From an uncultured bacterium (GTDB taxonomy: Bacteria > Fidelibacterota > Marinisomatia > Marinisomatales > Marinisomataceae): a DNA stretch of 64,000 nt. This document shows, piece after piece, positions 19,412 through 27,457 of this stretch (position 1 is the stretch's first letter; every line of letters begins with the position of its first letter). The notes beneath the pieces are model-generated. The model was not told the DNA's origin. It worked only from the letters and a program-made list of their open reading frames with translations, and did no database searches. The stretch spans positions 45,133 to 109,132 of the forward strand of contig CAJJCZ010000003.1 of NCBI GenBank assembly GCA_905182795.1, written 5' to 3'. The position numbers and the translations under genes were made by a program.

Positions 19412-20254
19412 ATGCTAAATAATAAATTTTTATTACTAACAATTGCTCTTCTTTCTGTCAGCTCTGCCTCTCTGGTGGTGCGAATTTTGCCAGATACCAA
19501 CGCAATAACGATTGCGTTTTGGAGGATGTTTTTAGCTAGTATCATGGTCTTCATTATTTCTTACAAAAATATATTCACTTTTGTTCCCGATAAAAAAATA
19601 TTGTTAGCTGGATTATTTTTGGGTATACACTTTGCGTTGTTTTTTAGAAGTGTCCAACTTACCTCTATTGCAGAGGCGGCGCTTCTTGGAACTACGGCTC
19701 CAATATTTACAGAGATCTATGGGGTTTTATTTCAAAAAAAATCTCCTACGCCCGTTGTTCTTTTTGGTTTGTTTATGGCTTTTGTCGGTGCGGGTGTTTT
19801 GGTAAGTCAAAGCTCGTTTAGCGAGACGGGAACCCTGGGAAACATTTTGGCTGTTTTGTGCTCGATTGCAATTTCTGTTGTTTTAATCCTCGCAAAGGAT
19901 ATTAGAAAAAGTGTTGGGGTTTTTGAATATACGCGATGGTTATTCTTTTTTGCGGCTTGTACCCTCTTTGTTATTTCTTTGTTTGTGGGAACCTCTGTTT
20001 TTTCTATTTCAACACAAGAGTTCCCCTGGTTTGTTTTCTTGGCCCTTGTTCCAACAATGATTGGACATAATATATTTTATTATTTAATTAAAACCCTTAG
20101 CGCCACAACGGTTGCTGCTGTTCCGTTGGGAGAGCCCATAGTGTCTTCTTTGGGGGCTTTAGCGCTCTTTGGTGAACCAATTGGCCTTGCGGTTATACTT
20201 GGTGGTGGAATTACTTTGTTTGGCGTTTTTTTAGTAGTCCGCTCTGGCGACTAG
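19412..20254 (+). CDS. EamA/DMT-family transporter
   Basis: The 280-residue integral membrane protein has about ten hydrophobic helices in two EamA repeats. The first repeat includes 'ITIAFWRMFLASIMVFI' and 'TSIAEAALLGTTAPIFTEIY', the second 'ATTVAAVPLGEPIVSSLGAL' and 'FGEPIGLAVILGGGITLFGV'. Members export metabolites, amino acids or drugs by exchange with protons, and the substrate cannot be inferred. The stop codon directly abuts the stop of typA on the other strand (20254/20255). Confidence 0.88.
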   Translation: MLNNKFLLLTIALLSVSSASLVVRILPDTNAITIAFWRMFLASIMVFIISYKNIFTFVPDKKILLAGLFLGIHFALFFRSVQLTSIAEAALLGTTAPIFTEIYGVLFQKKSPTPVVLFGLFMAFVGAGVLVSQSSFSETGTLGNILAVLCSIAISVVLILAKDIRKSVGVFEYTRWLFFFAACTLFVISLFVGTSVFSISTQEFPWFVFLALVPTMIGHNIFYYLIKTLSATTVAAVPLGEPIVSSLGALALFGEPIGLAVILGGGITLFGVFLVVRSGD

Positions 20255-22084
20255 TTATTTATCAGAAAGTCTTTCTTTCTTTTGGGTGGACTCTCTTTTT
20301 TGTTGATCAAGGTCCATTTTGCGCAGTCGCACAGAAAGCGGGGTAACTTCTACAAGTTCGTCTTCTGATATAAACTCAATAGATTGGTCTAAAGATAGTT
20401 CTCTTGGCGGCCTAACCGTTACGGTGTTGTCAGAGCCAGAGCTTCTCATATTAGAAAGCTTTTTTTCTCTTGTAATGTTTAGTGCCAGGTCGTTGGTTTT
20501 GTTTCTTTCTCCAATAACCATTCCATCATAAACCTCTGTTCCAACGCTAATAAAAAGCTCTCCCCTGTCTGCCATGTTTACGCAGGCATAGGTTGTCACT
20601 TTTCCATGTCTGTCTGCTATTAGGGCCCCCGTATTTCTTTGTGGAATTCTTCCAAACCACGGAGCGTATCCGTCAAAAAGCTTGTTCATTATTCCTGCGC
20701 CCTTTGTGTCTGTAATAAATTGACTTCTAAATCCAATTAATCCACGAGAGGGAATAGAAAACTCTAAAGAAACTCTTCCAAATCCATGATTTTGCAGGTT
20801 GGTCATTCTGCCTTTTCTGGCAGAAAGCTTTTCGGTTAAAATTCCCACCTTATCTTCGGGAACATCTAAAAACACTTTCTCCATTGGTTCCATAATTTCG
20901 CCATTTTTTTCTTGGGTAATTACTTTTGGCTTAGAGACCATAAACTCATAGCCTTCTCTTCTCATGGTTTCAATTAGAACTGCCATTTGTAGTTCTCCTC
21001 TTCCACGCACTTCATATGCATCGGTTCTTTCGGTTTTTAAAACCTGTAAAGAAACGTTGCTTAATATTTCTTCTTCTAGCCTGTCGCTAATATGTCTCGT
21101 GGTTAAATACTTTCCTTCTTTACCGGCAAAGGGGCTGTTGTTAACACAAAACAGCATTGAAACTGTGGGTTCATCAATTTCTATTCTTGGTAGGGGTTCT
21201 GGATTTTCGTTTGAGGAAACCGTGTCTCCTATGGTAATATTTTCTAGTCCGGCAACCGCAATAATGTCGCCCGACTCTAGTTTGTTTACTTTAATTTTTT
21301 TTAGTCCCTTGAACGTGTATAGAGCAGAAAACTTTTGTCCCGCTATGGTTTTTTCTTCTCCACAAAGCGAGTAGCTTTTGTTCATTTCTAGGGTTCCGTT
21401 GTTTAGTCTTCCAATTGCAATTTGACCAACATAGGGGTCGTAGTCTAGGTTGGTAATAAGAAATTGTGGGGTTTTCTCGTTATCTGCAATGGGCCCAGGG
21501 ATGCTATCTATAATTGTATTGAGTAGGGGGTCTAGTGTTTCCGAGCTGCTTTCCAGCTCTGTGTGTGCAATGCCCTCTTTGGCGTTGGTATAAATAATAG
21601 GAAACTCAATCTGTTCGTCGTTTGCGTCGAGATCAATAAACAAATCATATACCTCGCTGACAACCTCTTCGATTCTGGCGTCAGACCTATCAATCTTGTT
21701 AATCACCAGTATAATTGGAAGGTTTTTGTCTAGCGCTTTTCTTAATACAAACCTTGTTTGTGGTAGGGGGCCTTCGCTTGCGTCTACCAACAAAAGAGCT
21801 CCGTCTACCAAATTTAAACTTCTTTCTACTTCTCCGCCAAAGTCTGCGTGGCCGGGCGTATCCATAATATTAATTTTAATATCTTTATAATATACTGCTG
21901 TGTTTTTTGCGGTAATGGTAATTCCTCTTTCTTTTTCAAGGTCCCCCGAGTCCATAACCCTGTCTTGAAGCTCTTGGTGAGCTTTAAAGGTCCCACTTTG
22001 CTGTAACATTCCATCAACCAGGGTAGTTTTCCCGTGGTCTACGTGTGCTATAATAGCAATATTTCTGAAGTTGTTTTTTCTCAT
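20255..22084 (-). CDS. typA: Ribosome-associated GTPase TypA/BipA
   Basis: The 609-residue translation-factor GTPase assists 50S subunit assembly, especially under cold or stress. The G domain begins 'IAIIAHVDHGKTTLVDGML', has 'ERGITITAKNTAV' (switch I), 'DTPGHADFGGEVERSLN' and 'VINKIDRSDARIEE'. EF-G-like domains follow, and the conserved TypA C-terminal region includes 'RGLIGFRSQFITDTKGAG' and 'MIGERNKTNDLALNITREKK' (with VIGERN). Length is standard. It is preceded by 71 bases in which I see no convincing promoter or terminator. Confidence 0.96.
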   Translation of the reverse strand: MRKNNFRNIAIIAHVDHGKTTLVDGMLQQSGTFKAHQELQDRVMDSGDLEKERGITITAKNTAVYYKDIKINIMDTPGHADFGGEVERSLNLVDGALLLVDASEGPLPQTRFVLRKALDKNLPIILVINKIDRSDARIEEVVSEVYDLFIDLDANDEQIEFPIIYTNAKEGIAHTELESSSETLDPLLNTIIDSIPGPIADNEKTPQFLITNLDYDPYVGQIAIGRLNNGTLEMNKSYSLCGEEKTIAGQKFSALYTFKGLKKIKVNKLESGDIIAVAGLENITIGDTVSSNENPEPLPRIEIDEPTVSMLFCVNNSPFAGKEGKYLTTRHISDRLEEEILSNVSLQVLKTERTDAYEVRGRGELQMAVLIETMRREGYEFMVSKPKVITQEKNGEIMEPMEKVFLDVPEDKVGILTEKLSARKGRMTNLQNHGFGRVSLEFSIPSRGLIGFRSQFITDTKGAGIMNKLFDGYAPWFGRIPQRNTGALIADRHGKVTTYACVNMADRGELFISVGTEVYDGMVIGERNKTNDLALNITREKKLSNMRSSGSDNTVTVRPPRELSLDQSIEFISEDELVEVTPLSVRLRKMDLDQQKRESTQKKERLSDK

Positions 22085-22155
22085 TTTTGTTTAATAATGT
22101 GGTTGGAATATAAAGCTAAATATCTCTGTGTCGCATGTTTATTGTGTTCGGTTGG

Positions 22156-23022
22156 TTATACCGCCATTGGAGCTTTAATGCTTTCCATTGGGCTATAATC
22201 TAAAAGATTAAAATCTTTTGGTGTCGAGGCAACAACCTCTTCTATGGACTGAAAGTTTGGCATAGATAGTTTGGGTGCCGGCTGGGGGTTGCGCTGAATC
22301 TGCTCTTTAACCTGCTTAATGTGGTTGTAATAAATGTGGCAATCTCCGCCAGTCCAAATAAACTCCCCTGGATTTAGTTTTAATAATTTGGCCATAATAC
22401 AGGTTAGTAGGCTGTATGACGCAATATTAAATGGAACGCCTAAAAACATGTCGGCGCTTCGTTGATACATCTGACAACTTAATTCCTCATCCTGCACGTG
22501 AAATTGAAACATTGTATGGCATGGTGGAAGCGCCATTTTATCAACCTCGCCAGCGTTCCAAGCGCTTACGATATGTCTTCTGCTGTATGGGTCGCTAGAA
22601 AGACTATTTAAAACCTCTATAATTTGATCTACGTGTTGATTTTTGTCTGCCCAACTTCTCCACTGGCTTCCATATATTGGGCCCAGCTCTTTGGTGGTGT
22701 CTGTGTTTTTGTAGCCAAGATTTTTTCCCTGTTTGTCCGCATTTGCTGTCCAAATTGTTTTTTTACCAACAAGCTCTTTTCTTGTTTTTCCATAATGAAT
22801 TTCGGCAAGCCTACGCTCGTCGGTTCCTCCCTCCAAAAACCAAAGCAATTCACTTACCACGCTTCGCCATGCAAGCTTTTTTGTGGTTACCGCGGGAAAG
22901 CTGTTGCGCAAATTAAAACGTATTTGATGTCCAAAAACTCCTCTCGTACCAACCCCTGTTCTGTCTTTTCGGTCTTTTCCGTTTTCTAAAATATATTCAA
23001 GCGCACTAAGGTATTTTTTCAT
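22156..23022 (-). CDS. thyA: Thymidylate synthase
   Basis: ThyA methylates dUMP to dTMP with methylenetetrahydrofolate. The start is the ATG ending at 23022 ('MKKYLSALEYILENG', 288 residues), which overlaps folA by ATGA. The track start at 23079 lies within folA. The nucleophile cysteine is in 'ALPPCHTMFQFHV', the folate/dUMP region in 'QMYQRSADMFLGVPFNIASY', and the arginine block in 'SRRHIVSAWNAGEVDKM'. An insertion before 'GPIYGSQWRSW' (around 'HYGKTRKELVGKKTIWTANA') makes it longer than the 264-residue E. coli enzyme, as in many other lineages. The folA-thyA pair regenerates tetrahydrofolate used in the reaction. Confidence 0.96.
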   Translation of the reverse strand: MKKYLSALEYILENGKDRKDRTGVGTRGVFGHQIRFNLRNSFPAVTTKKLAWRSVVSELLWFLEGGTDERRLAEIHYGKTRKELVGKKTIWTANADKQGKNLGYKNTDTTKELGPIYGSQWRSWADKNQHVDQIIEVLNSLSSDPYSRRHIVSAWNAGEVDKMALPPCHTMFQFHVQDEELSCQMYQRSADMFLGVPFNIASYSLLTCIMAKLLKLNPGEFIWTGGDCHIYYNHIKQVKEQIQRNPQPAPKLSMPNFQSIEEVVASTPKDFNLLDYSPMESIKAPMAV

Positions 23023-23513
23023 TGGGGGTTCCTTTTTTTCCAGATTTGAAACTCTACCGGACCGTGATTTTCTACCCAAGTTTTTTCAAAAAGCGCTTCA
23101 ATTTTTTTAAGTGGTAAAAACGTGTCGCAGCCATATTCTCCTGAAATGCGACTTAAATAAAACTCATCTATAATGTTTAGCGTTTGTTCAACAATGTTTG
23201 GGCCACCGATAATCCACATGATTGCCTCTTGATCTTTATGTTCAAGGCTTTTTATTTTTTCGGCTAGGTTGCCTTTAATATATTTGTGTGCGCCCGAATA
23301 GTCACCTTCTCGGGTGGTTACCAAGACGTTTGTTCGCTTTGGTAGTGGGCCTGGCATAAACGGGTCCTCCCATGTGGTTGATCCCATTATGACGGTATGT
23401 CCTTCCGTGTTCTTTTTAAACCACTTTAGATCTTTTGAATTTTTTGGCCAAGGCATTGTGCCCGCCTTACTCACCCCTCCAAGGTCGTCACACGCCAATA
23501 TTGCTTTAATCAT
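23019..23513 (-). CDS. folA: Dihydrofolate reductase
   Basis: The 164-residue DHFR reduces dihydrofolate with NADPH. Visible family blocks are the N-terminal strand 'MIKAILACDDLGGVSKAGTM' followed by 'PWP', the loop 'LKWFKKNTEGHTVIMGSTTW' and 'IMWIIGGPNIVEQTL', and near the C-terminus 'YLSRISGEYGCDTFLP'. The stop and the thyA start overlap as ATGA, so translation is coupled to thymidylate synthase, which produces its substrate. The sequence is somewhat divergent in the N-terminal loop (AKAG/SKAG rather than the common GKDG-type loop). Confidence 0.92.
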   Translation of the reverse strand: MIKAILACDDLGGVSKAGTMPWPKNSKDLKWFKKNTEGHTVIMGSTTWEDPFMPGPLPKRTNVLVTTREGDYSGAHKYIKGNLAEKIKSLEHKDQEAIMWIIGGPNIVEQTLNIIDEFYLSRISGEYGCDTFLPLKKIEALFEKTWVENHGPVEFQIWKKRNPQ

Positions 23514-23531
23514 TGTTGCCTATCCGTTGGG

Positions 23532-26237
23532 TTATTTTTTAAGGGGGGTTCCTTTTTCGTCAATAGACCCCGCCGCCGCCTGATATACATTGTTAAAAGA
23601 AATATATTTTTTAATAGCCTTATTAACCTGGTCTAGGGTAACGCTGCTTACTTTTTTGGGATAGCTATCTACATAAGAAAGGTCTCCCCAAACACTAACT
23701 GCGCTTAGAATTCCACTTGAAAGGCCGTATGTTGTGTCAAAACCAACTTGATAAGACCCCATTAGTGTAGATTTTGTTATATCAACCTCGGCTTGTGTTA
23801 CGCCGCCCTCTGCCCATTTTTTAATTTCTCTTAGTGTTGCTTTTTCTCCTTTTGCCAACAATTCTGGTGCAAAAGTTCCTCCAACCATCCAATAGCCGTC
23901 GTTGCTATTGTCAAGGCCTGTTATAGTTGAATTGATTCCATATGTTAGTCCTTCTTTTACTCTAACAGTTTGCATTAGTCTTGCTGAAAAGTTTCCTCCC
24001 AATATGTGAGATGCAACAACAAGAGGCATGTAGTCTTCATGAAATCTGTTAATTCCCAAGGGAGTTCCAACAACAAAGTCTGTGCTTGTTTTGTCTTCCA
24101 TTGTAACATACGCCTTTCCCCCAAGCTTTTTTCCTTTTTGGGTTTCAAGTTTTTTTGAAAGGGGGGAATTTTTCCAAGCCCCAAACTCTTTTTTAATTGT
24201 ATTAGAAAGTTGTTCGTGATCAACATCTCCAACGGCAACAATAACCATTCCACCTTTACCGTAGTTTTGTTTGTGAAAGGCTTTTAGGTCTTCTGTTGTG
24301 GTTTTGTTGATATCTTTAATGGACTTGTCGTTGTCTTCTGGTGCGTTTTGATGCCCACCTGGATAAAGGTTGGTTAGCATATTATTAACTGCGCTCCCCC
24401 TTGTGCTTTCTTTTCTTTTTTTGTAACTCGTGACCATTCTTTTTTTGATTTTTTCTAAATCTTCTTCGTTAAAGACTGGAAACTGAAGCTGTTCTGACAA
24501 TAATCCAAAAACCATCTCTAGGTCGTTTGAAAGAAATTTTGCATAAAAACTAACGTTAGATTTTCCATTACCAATACTTAGTCTGGCTCCCGCTTTTTCT
24601 AACTGGTTACTAATTTCAAACTTTGTTTGTTTTGTAGTTCCTTGGTCTAACATAGAAGAAACTAGGTCTGGAACTCTTGAGTTGTTGTCGTCTGCATAAA
24701 TATCTCCACCCATAAAGCTTCCATTTATTGTAACTACACCAGACCCTCTTTTAAGCGTTAAGAGTCTTATGCCTTCGACGGGCTCGGAATCAACAACCTG
24801 TTCAGCTAAGCCGCCCTGATCTTCTTTTGAAAAATATTGTTTTTTCATCTCTACTAGTTCTTTTGCACTGGTCGCGGGTTTTCCTTCGGCTTGAGATCCG
24901 GAAACCTCTGGTATAAAATACCCTACAGTGCTTAGGTCTTCTAAGAAATACTTATTAACAATTTCTTTTATTGACTCGGCTGTCACCGAATTAACAAGGT
25001 CTTCGTATCTTGTATATAATGTCCAGTCACCGGATGCTATTGCTTCATTTAGGCTTCCCGCAACGGCCATGCTGCCATCTTGTCCAAACTTCATTGATGC
25101 AATAAGCTGGGCCTTTGCTTTAGAAACTTCTTCGTCGGTAACTCCATCTTTTTTAATGCTTTCGTATTCTGAAACAAGGGCGTCTTCAACGGTCTTGTGT
25201 TCTACTCCGGGAGCTAGGTTTGCATATACCGCAAACAAGCCCGGGTCTTTAAAAAGAGAGTCCCAAATAAAGATGTTTGTTGTTAGCCCTTTATCTGTAA
25301 TGTTTTTATAAAATCTGCTATTTTTCCCAGAAGAAAGGATTGAAGACAAAACAATAAACGACGCTGCGTCTTCGTGCGTAGCCGATGGGCTCTTGTGCGC
25401 CAACCCAACAATGCCTTGCTGTCCCGCCCTTTTTAGTGTAACCGTTCTTTGGCCTTCTTGTGCTGGCTCTGTTGTATATACTTGAGGTATTTCTTTTGTG
25501 CTCTTTCTAATTCTACCAAAATATTTTTTAATCATTGCTAACGCTTCTCCGGTTTCAAAATCTCCAACCACCGTTGCTGTTGCGTTGTTTGGCCAATAAA
25601 AGGTGTCATAAAACTCTTTTAGCCTTTCTATAGAAACATTTTCTATGTCTGCCTTCCAGCCAATTGTTGAGTGGTGATATGGATGGGCGTGGTATGCCGT
25701 TGCCCATATATGTTCATCTAAAACGCCCGAAGGGTTGTTTTGCCCTCTTTCAAATTCGTTCCTAACTACCGTCATCTCAGACTGCCTGTCTTCTTCTTTA
25801 ATATATGCATTTCTCATTCTGTCTGCCTCAATTTCTATTGCGGTTTCTAGCTCTGAGCTTGGCAGTGTTTCATAGTAGTTTGTTCTGTCTAGCCATGTGG
25901 TTGCATTCATTCGCGAACCCAAAGACTGTAAGATTTGAAAAACAGAATTTCCCTTGTCTGTATTAAACTTTTTAGAACCCTTAAACATGAGGTGTTCTAG
26001 TAGGTGTGTTGATCCTGTATAACCTATTGCTTCGTTCCTTGATCCAACTTCATATGTTACCATAAAAGTTGCTACTGGGGCGCTATGGTCTTCTTTTAAT
26101 AAAACCTTTAGTCCGTTTGATGTCATGTGATATTCTTTAATGCCACCAGACTCTTTAATGTATTCAAACCCATAGTGTTTTTCTTGAGACATTGCCGCTC
26201 CTACAATTAGTAATAATATTAGTGTTATTTTTTTCAT
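23532..26237 (-). CDS. Two-repeat M16 zinc metallopeptidase, exported
   Basis: The 901-residue protein has a signal peptide ('MKKITLILLLIVGAAMS') and two pitrilysin-type halves. The active half carries the inverted zinc motif 'HLLEH' (His78, Glu81, His82 of 'GSTHLLEHLMFKGS') and the downstream glutamate region 'EIEADRMRNAYIKEEDRQ'. The second half starts about residue 500 and includes 'VKEGLTYGINSTITG', the substrate-binding block of the inactive repeat. It likely degrades peptides in the periplasm or at the outer membrane, as is common for FCB bacteria. It stands 18 bases from folA on the same strand and could be the first gene of a unit with folA-thyA. Confidence 0.92.
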   Translation of the reverse strand: MKKITLILLLIVGAAMSQEKHYGFEYIKESGGIKEYHMTSNGLKVLLKEDHSAPVATFMVTYEVGSRNEAIGYTGSTHLLEHLMFKGSKKFNTDKGNSVFQILQSLGSRMNATTWLDRTNYYETLPSSELETAIEIEADRMRNAYIKEEDRQSEMTVVRNEFERGQNNPSGVLDEHIWATAYHAHPYHHSTIGWKADIENVSIERLKEFYDTFYWPNNATATVVGDFETGEALAMIKKYFGRIRKSTKEIPQVYTTEPAQEGQRTVTLKRAGQQGIVGLAHKSPSATHEDAASFIVLSSILSSGKNSRFYKNITDKGLTTNIFIWDSLFKDPGLFAVYANLAPGVEHKTVEDALVSEYESIKKDGVTDEEVSKAKAQLIASMKFGQDGSMAVAGSLNEAIASGDWTLYTRYEDLVNSVTAESIKEIVNKYFLEDLSTVGYFIPEVSGSQAEGKPATSAKELVEMKKQYFSKEDQGGLAEQVVDSEPVEGIRLLTLKRGSGVVTINGSFMGGDIYADDNNSRVPDLVSSMLDQGTTKQTKFEISNQLEKAGARLSIGNGKSNVSFYAKFLSNDLEMVFGLLSEQLQFPVFNEEDLEKIKKRMVTSYKKRKESTRGSAVNNMLTNLYPGGHQNAPEDNDKSIKDINKTTTEDLKAFHKQNYGKGGMVIVAVGDVDHEQLSNTIKKEFGAWKNSPLSKKLETQKGKKLGGKAYVTMEDKTSTDFVVGTPLGINRFHEDYMPLVVASHILGGNFSARLMQTVRVKEGLTYGINSTITGLDNSNDGYWMVGGTFAPELLAKGEKATLREIKKWAEGGVTQAEVDITKSTLMGSYQVGFDTTYGLSSGILSAVSVWGDLSYVDSYPKKVSSVTLDQVNKAIKKYISFNNVYQAAAGSIDEKGTPLKK

Positions 26238-26292
26238 TTTTACCTACCTGTGTTTCTTATAATTTTTTCACAAAACCAAAAACGTTTTATTT

Positions 26293-26799
26293 TTACCTCC
26301 AAGGAATAAACCTTGGAACTTCTCTCATATAATCTACATAGTCTTGTCCAAAAATACCAACAAGGTATTCTTCTTCTCGCACTATAATTTTTGTCCAAAA
26401 AAGATATATAACCGGAACTATTAACAGGCCCCCAAAAGACCTAAAAAGTAAAAAGTAAAAAACTGGAAAGTGAAACATAATTACCGTGTATACCGGGTGT
26501 CTTATAAAGGCATATATACCTCTTTTTGAAAGCTTAATACCTCTTTCTTTTGGGGGAAGGCTAAATAAAATCCAAAACAAAATAATTATTCCCTCTAAAA
26601 ACGTAAGAAACATTAAAAGGTTAAGCCAAAAATCTGATATGCCAATTAACCTAAAATCAAAAATAATGTCCGCCCTTAACATTGTATATACCATCATTCC
26701 GGTTAAAAGCGCGCCGGGTGGACCAACGTTCCAAAGTCTGTTATAGTGTTTTGGATTAAACCATTTATGAAGATCAAGCACGGGCTTCTCTTTCACCAA
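26293..26799 (-). CDS. Isoprenylcysteine methyltransferase/NnrU-like membrane methyltransferase
   Basis: The 168-residue integral membrane protein has about four helices. Its C-terminal signature is 'GIYAFIRHPVYTVIMFHFPV' followed by 'IIVREEEYLVGIFGQDYVDY' and 'VPRFIPWR'. The RHPxY...EE..L...FG..Y..Y...V.RfiP pattern is typical of the ICMT/phospholipid-methyltransferase-like family, which uses S-adenosylmethionine on lipid-like or prenylated substrates. The substrate is unknown. It overlaps yggS by 26 bases at its 5' end, so the two are one transcription unit. Confidence 0.78.
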   Translation of the reverse strand: MVKEKPVLDLHKWFNPKHYNRLWNVGPPGALLTGMMVYTMLRADIIFDFRLIGISDFWLNLLMFLTFLEGIIILFWILFSLPPKERGIKLSKRGIYAFIRHPVYTVIMFHFPVFYFLLFRSFGGLLIVPVIYLFWTKIIVREEEYLVGIFGQDYVDYMREVPRFIPWR

Positions 26800-27457
26800 A
26801 AATTAAGCTTCCAATTCTAACCATTGTAGCCCCCTCTGAAATTCCTATTAAAAAATCTCCACTCATCCCCATCGAGAGGTCTTTCATTTGTTTTTCTGGT
26901 TCAACTTTTTTATTAATTTTTAGAAAAACGCGCTTTAACCTTTTGAAGGCTTCTTGTTTTTTTTCTTCGTCTTTTTCTGTGGGTCCAATGGTCATTAGCC
27001 CTTCAATTTTAATGCCAGAAAAATCAAAACATTGAATGATTTCGCTTTCGCTTTCTAGAGAAAACCCACCCTTTGTTTCTTCGTTGGTTGTGTTAACCTG
27101 GATAAGAACTCTTTGTGTTTTTTTTATTGCTGTTGCTGCTTGAGATATTTTGCGCGCGAGTCGAACAGAGTCTACTGAATCTATGGTGTCAAAAATCTGA
27201 ATTGCTCTTTTTATTTTGTTTGACTGAAGCTTACCTATAAGCCTTTTCTCTATTCCAACAACAAGGGGTGTCTCTAAAAACTTTTGTTCTGCCTCTTGAA
27301 CCTTGTTTTCACCTATAGAAATAATGCCGGCTGATATTGCGGCAGAAACCTCTTTTGGAGATCTTGTTTTTGTAACAGCAACCAACCGTATGTTCTGATT
27401 GGTTTTTTCTATTTTTTCTTTAACCGTTTTCAGGTTCTGGGTTATCTGTTGGCTCAT
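26774..27457 (-). CDS. yggS: YggS/PLPBP-family pyridoxal-phosphate homeostasis protein
   Basis: The start is set at the ATG ending at 27457 ('[16 protein letters not shown]', 227 residues), which matches the usual family length. The track start at 27568 adds 37 residues encoded within gyrA. It has the alanine-racemase-like barrel with the PLP lysine at residue 30 in '[19 protein letters not shown]', '[13 protein letters not shown]', 'HLIGKLQ'-like '[15 protein letters not shown]' and the C-terminal '[20 protein letters not shown]' with 'RIGSLIFG'. The protein buffers PLP and affects amino-acid homeostasis. Even with this start the gene overlaps the gyrA 3' end by 38 bases. Confidence 0.9.
   Translation of the reverse strand: MSQQITQNLKTVKEKIEKTNQNIRLVAVTKTRSPKEVSAAISAGIISIGENKVQEAEQKFLETPLVVGIEKRLIGKLQSNKIKRAIQIFDTIDSVDSVRLARKISQAATAIKKTQRVLIQVNTTNEETKGGFSLESESEIIQCFDFSGIKIEGLMTIGPTEKDEEKKQEAFKRLKRVFLKINKKVEPEKQMKDLSMGMSGDFLIGISEGATMVRIGSLIFGEREARA

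Noticed and set aside
20964-21374. Plus-strand 136-codon ORF opposite typA, and similar ones at 24928-25311, 36832-37233 and 51215-51583
   Set aside because: All lie opposite well-recognised genes (typA, M16 peptidase, mnmE, purQ/S) and show no conserved motif.
22495-22500. CACGTG core as a possible third parS site in thyA
   Set aside because: The flanking bases (TG before, AAATTG after) do not form the GTTTCACGTGAAAC palindrome.
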